Assembly (NCBI RefSeq): GCF_003947415.1
Contig: NZ_QHKL01000006.1
Coordinates: forward strand, 186,001 to 250,000
Reading direction: 5' to 3'
Length of the DNA: 64,000 nucleotides
DNA from: Amycolatopsis sp. WAC 01376
GTDB taxonomy: Bacteria > Actinomycetota > Actinomycetes > Mycobacteriales > Pseudonocardiaceae
Shown: piece by piece, positions 63,999-64,000 of the stretch
Layout: each line of letters starts with the position of its first letter
Numbering within the stretch: the first letter of the stretch is position 1
Translations under genes and position numbers: made by a program
The notes under the pieces: generated by a model
Seen by the model: only the letters and a program-made list of their open reading frames with translations
Databases searched by the model: none
What the model was told of the DNA's origin: nothing

Positions 63999-64000
63999 TT

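Noticed and set aside
1..64000. tRNA or rRNA genes
   Set aside because: No cloverleaf-like or rRNA stretch was recognised by eye on either strand.

Overview
The window looks like a chromosomal segment of a high-GC filamentous actinomycete, most likely Amycolatopsis or another Pseudonocardiaceae member. The basis is very high GC with strong G/C third positions, many GTG starts, and the gene content: a SAM-IV riboswitch, an F420-type LLM oxidoreductase, a mycothiol-type DinB protein, a two-gene Ku/YggT block, AfsR/SARP regulation, DUF6153 and DUF305 proteins, a 13E12-type DUF222/HNH gene, and many small intergenic hairpin repeats. The genus is inferred from these features; no database search was run.

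Layout. 1-8 kb holds envelope and housekeeping genes: the C-terminus of a penicillin-binding transpeptidase, an ArsR-like regulator, a K+/H+ antiporter, a secreted LasA-type M23 peptidase, a SAM-IV riboswitch driving a NifS/SufS-like aminotransferase, lspA and an RluD-type pseudouridine synthase. 8-15 kb holds a stack of three hairpin repeats, an HTH/proline-repeat protein, a double-length DUF885 metallopeptidase-like protein, an LLM oxidoreductase and a Ppx/GppA phosphatase. 15-22.8 kb holds a GH65 phosphorylase coupled to beta-phosphoglucomutase, a TetR/thioesterase divergon with two operators, a ROK regulator and a divergent ECF sigma/anti-sigma pair. 22.9-25.7 kb is a two-subunit molybdenum hydroxylase (IorB/IorA type) closed by an 18-bp-stem terminator, followed by a PucR-like regulator and an aldo/keto reductase.

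28-36 kb mixes small and secreted proteins, a methyltransferase, a second aldo/keto reductase, a WYL regulator facing a DHA2 drug exporter, and a MoxR ATPase coupled to a VWA protein. 36-44 kb has a MltB-type transglycosylase, a secreted GH5 glucanase behind a palindromic operator, an adenosine deaminase-like enzyme, an orphan MT0933-type antitoxin, RecQ, a SUKH-fold membrane protein and an ArsR/DinB divergon. At 44.4 kb a 165-bp MITE sits exactly in the shared stop codons of two convergent genes. 45-52 kb carries membrane, TetR, cupin, polyprenyl synthase, SSB, Nudix, epoxide hydrolase and AlkZ-like genes. 52-55 kb is a metal-response island: CDF exporter, ArsR, DUF6153, DUF305 lipoprotein and MerR.

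55-62 kb is the most accessory-looking part. A GT-skewed stretch covers the end of a methyltransferase and a DUF222/HNH gene. It is followed by an array of six 19-bp hairpins mixed with decayed copies of that gene's 3' end. Next to it is a compact same-strand unit: a 970-aa AfsR/SARP regulator, a previously unlisted 40-aa acidic-leader/Gly-Pro-aromatic-tail peptide, and a SagB-type dehydrogenase with an N-terminal peptide-clamp-like domain. This is the best candidate for an undescribed peptide-modification (RiPP-like) system. The window ends with YggT, Ku and a B3/B4 tRNA-editing-like protein.
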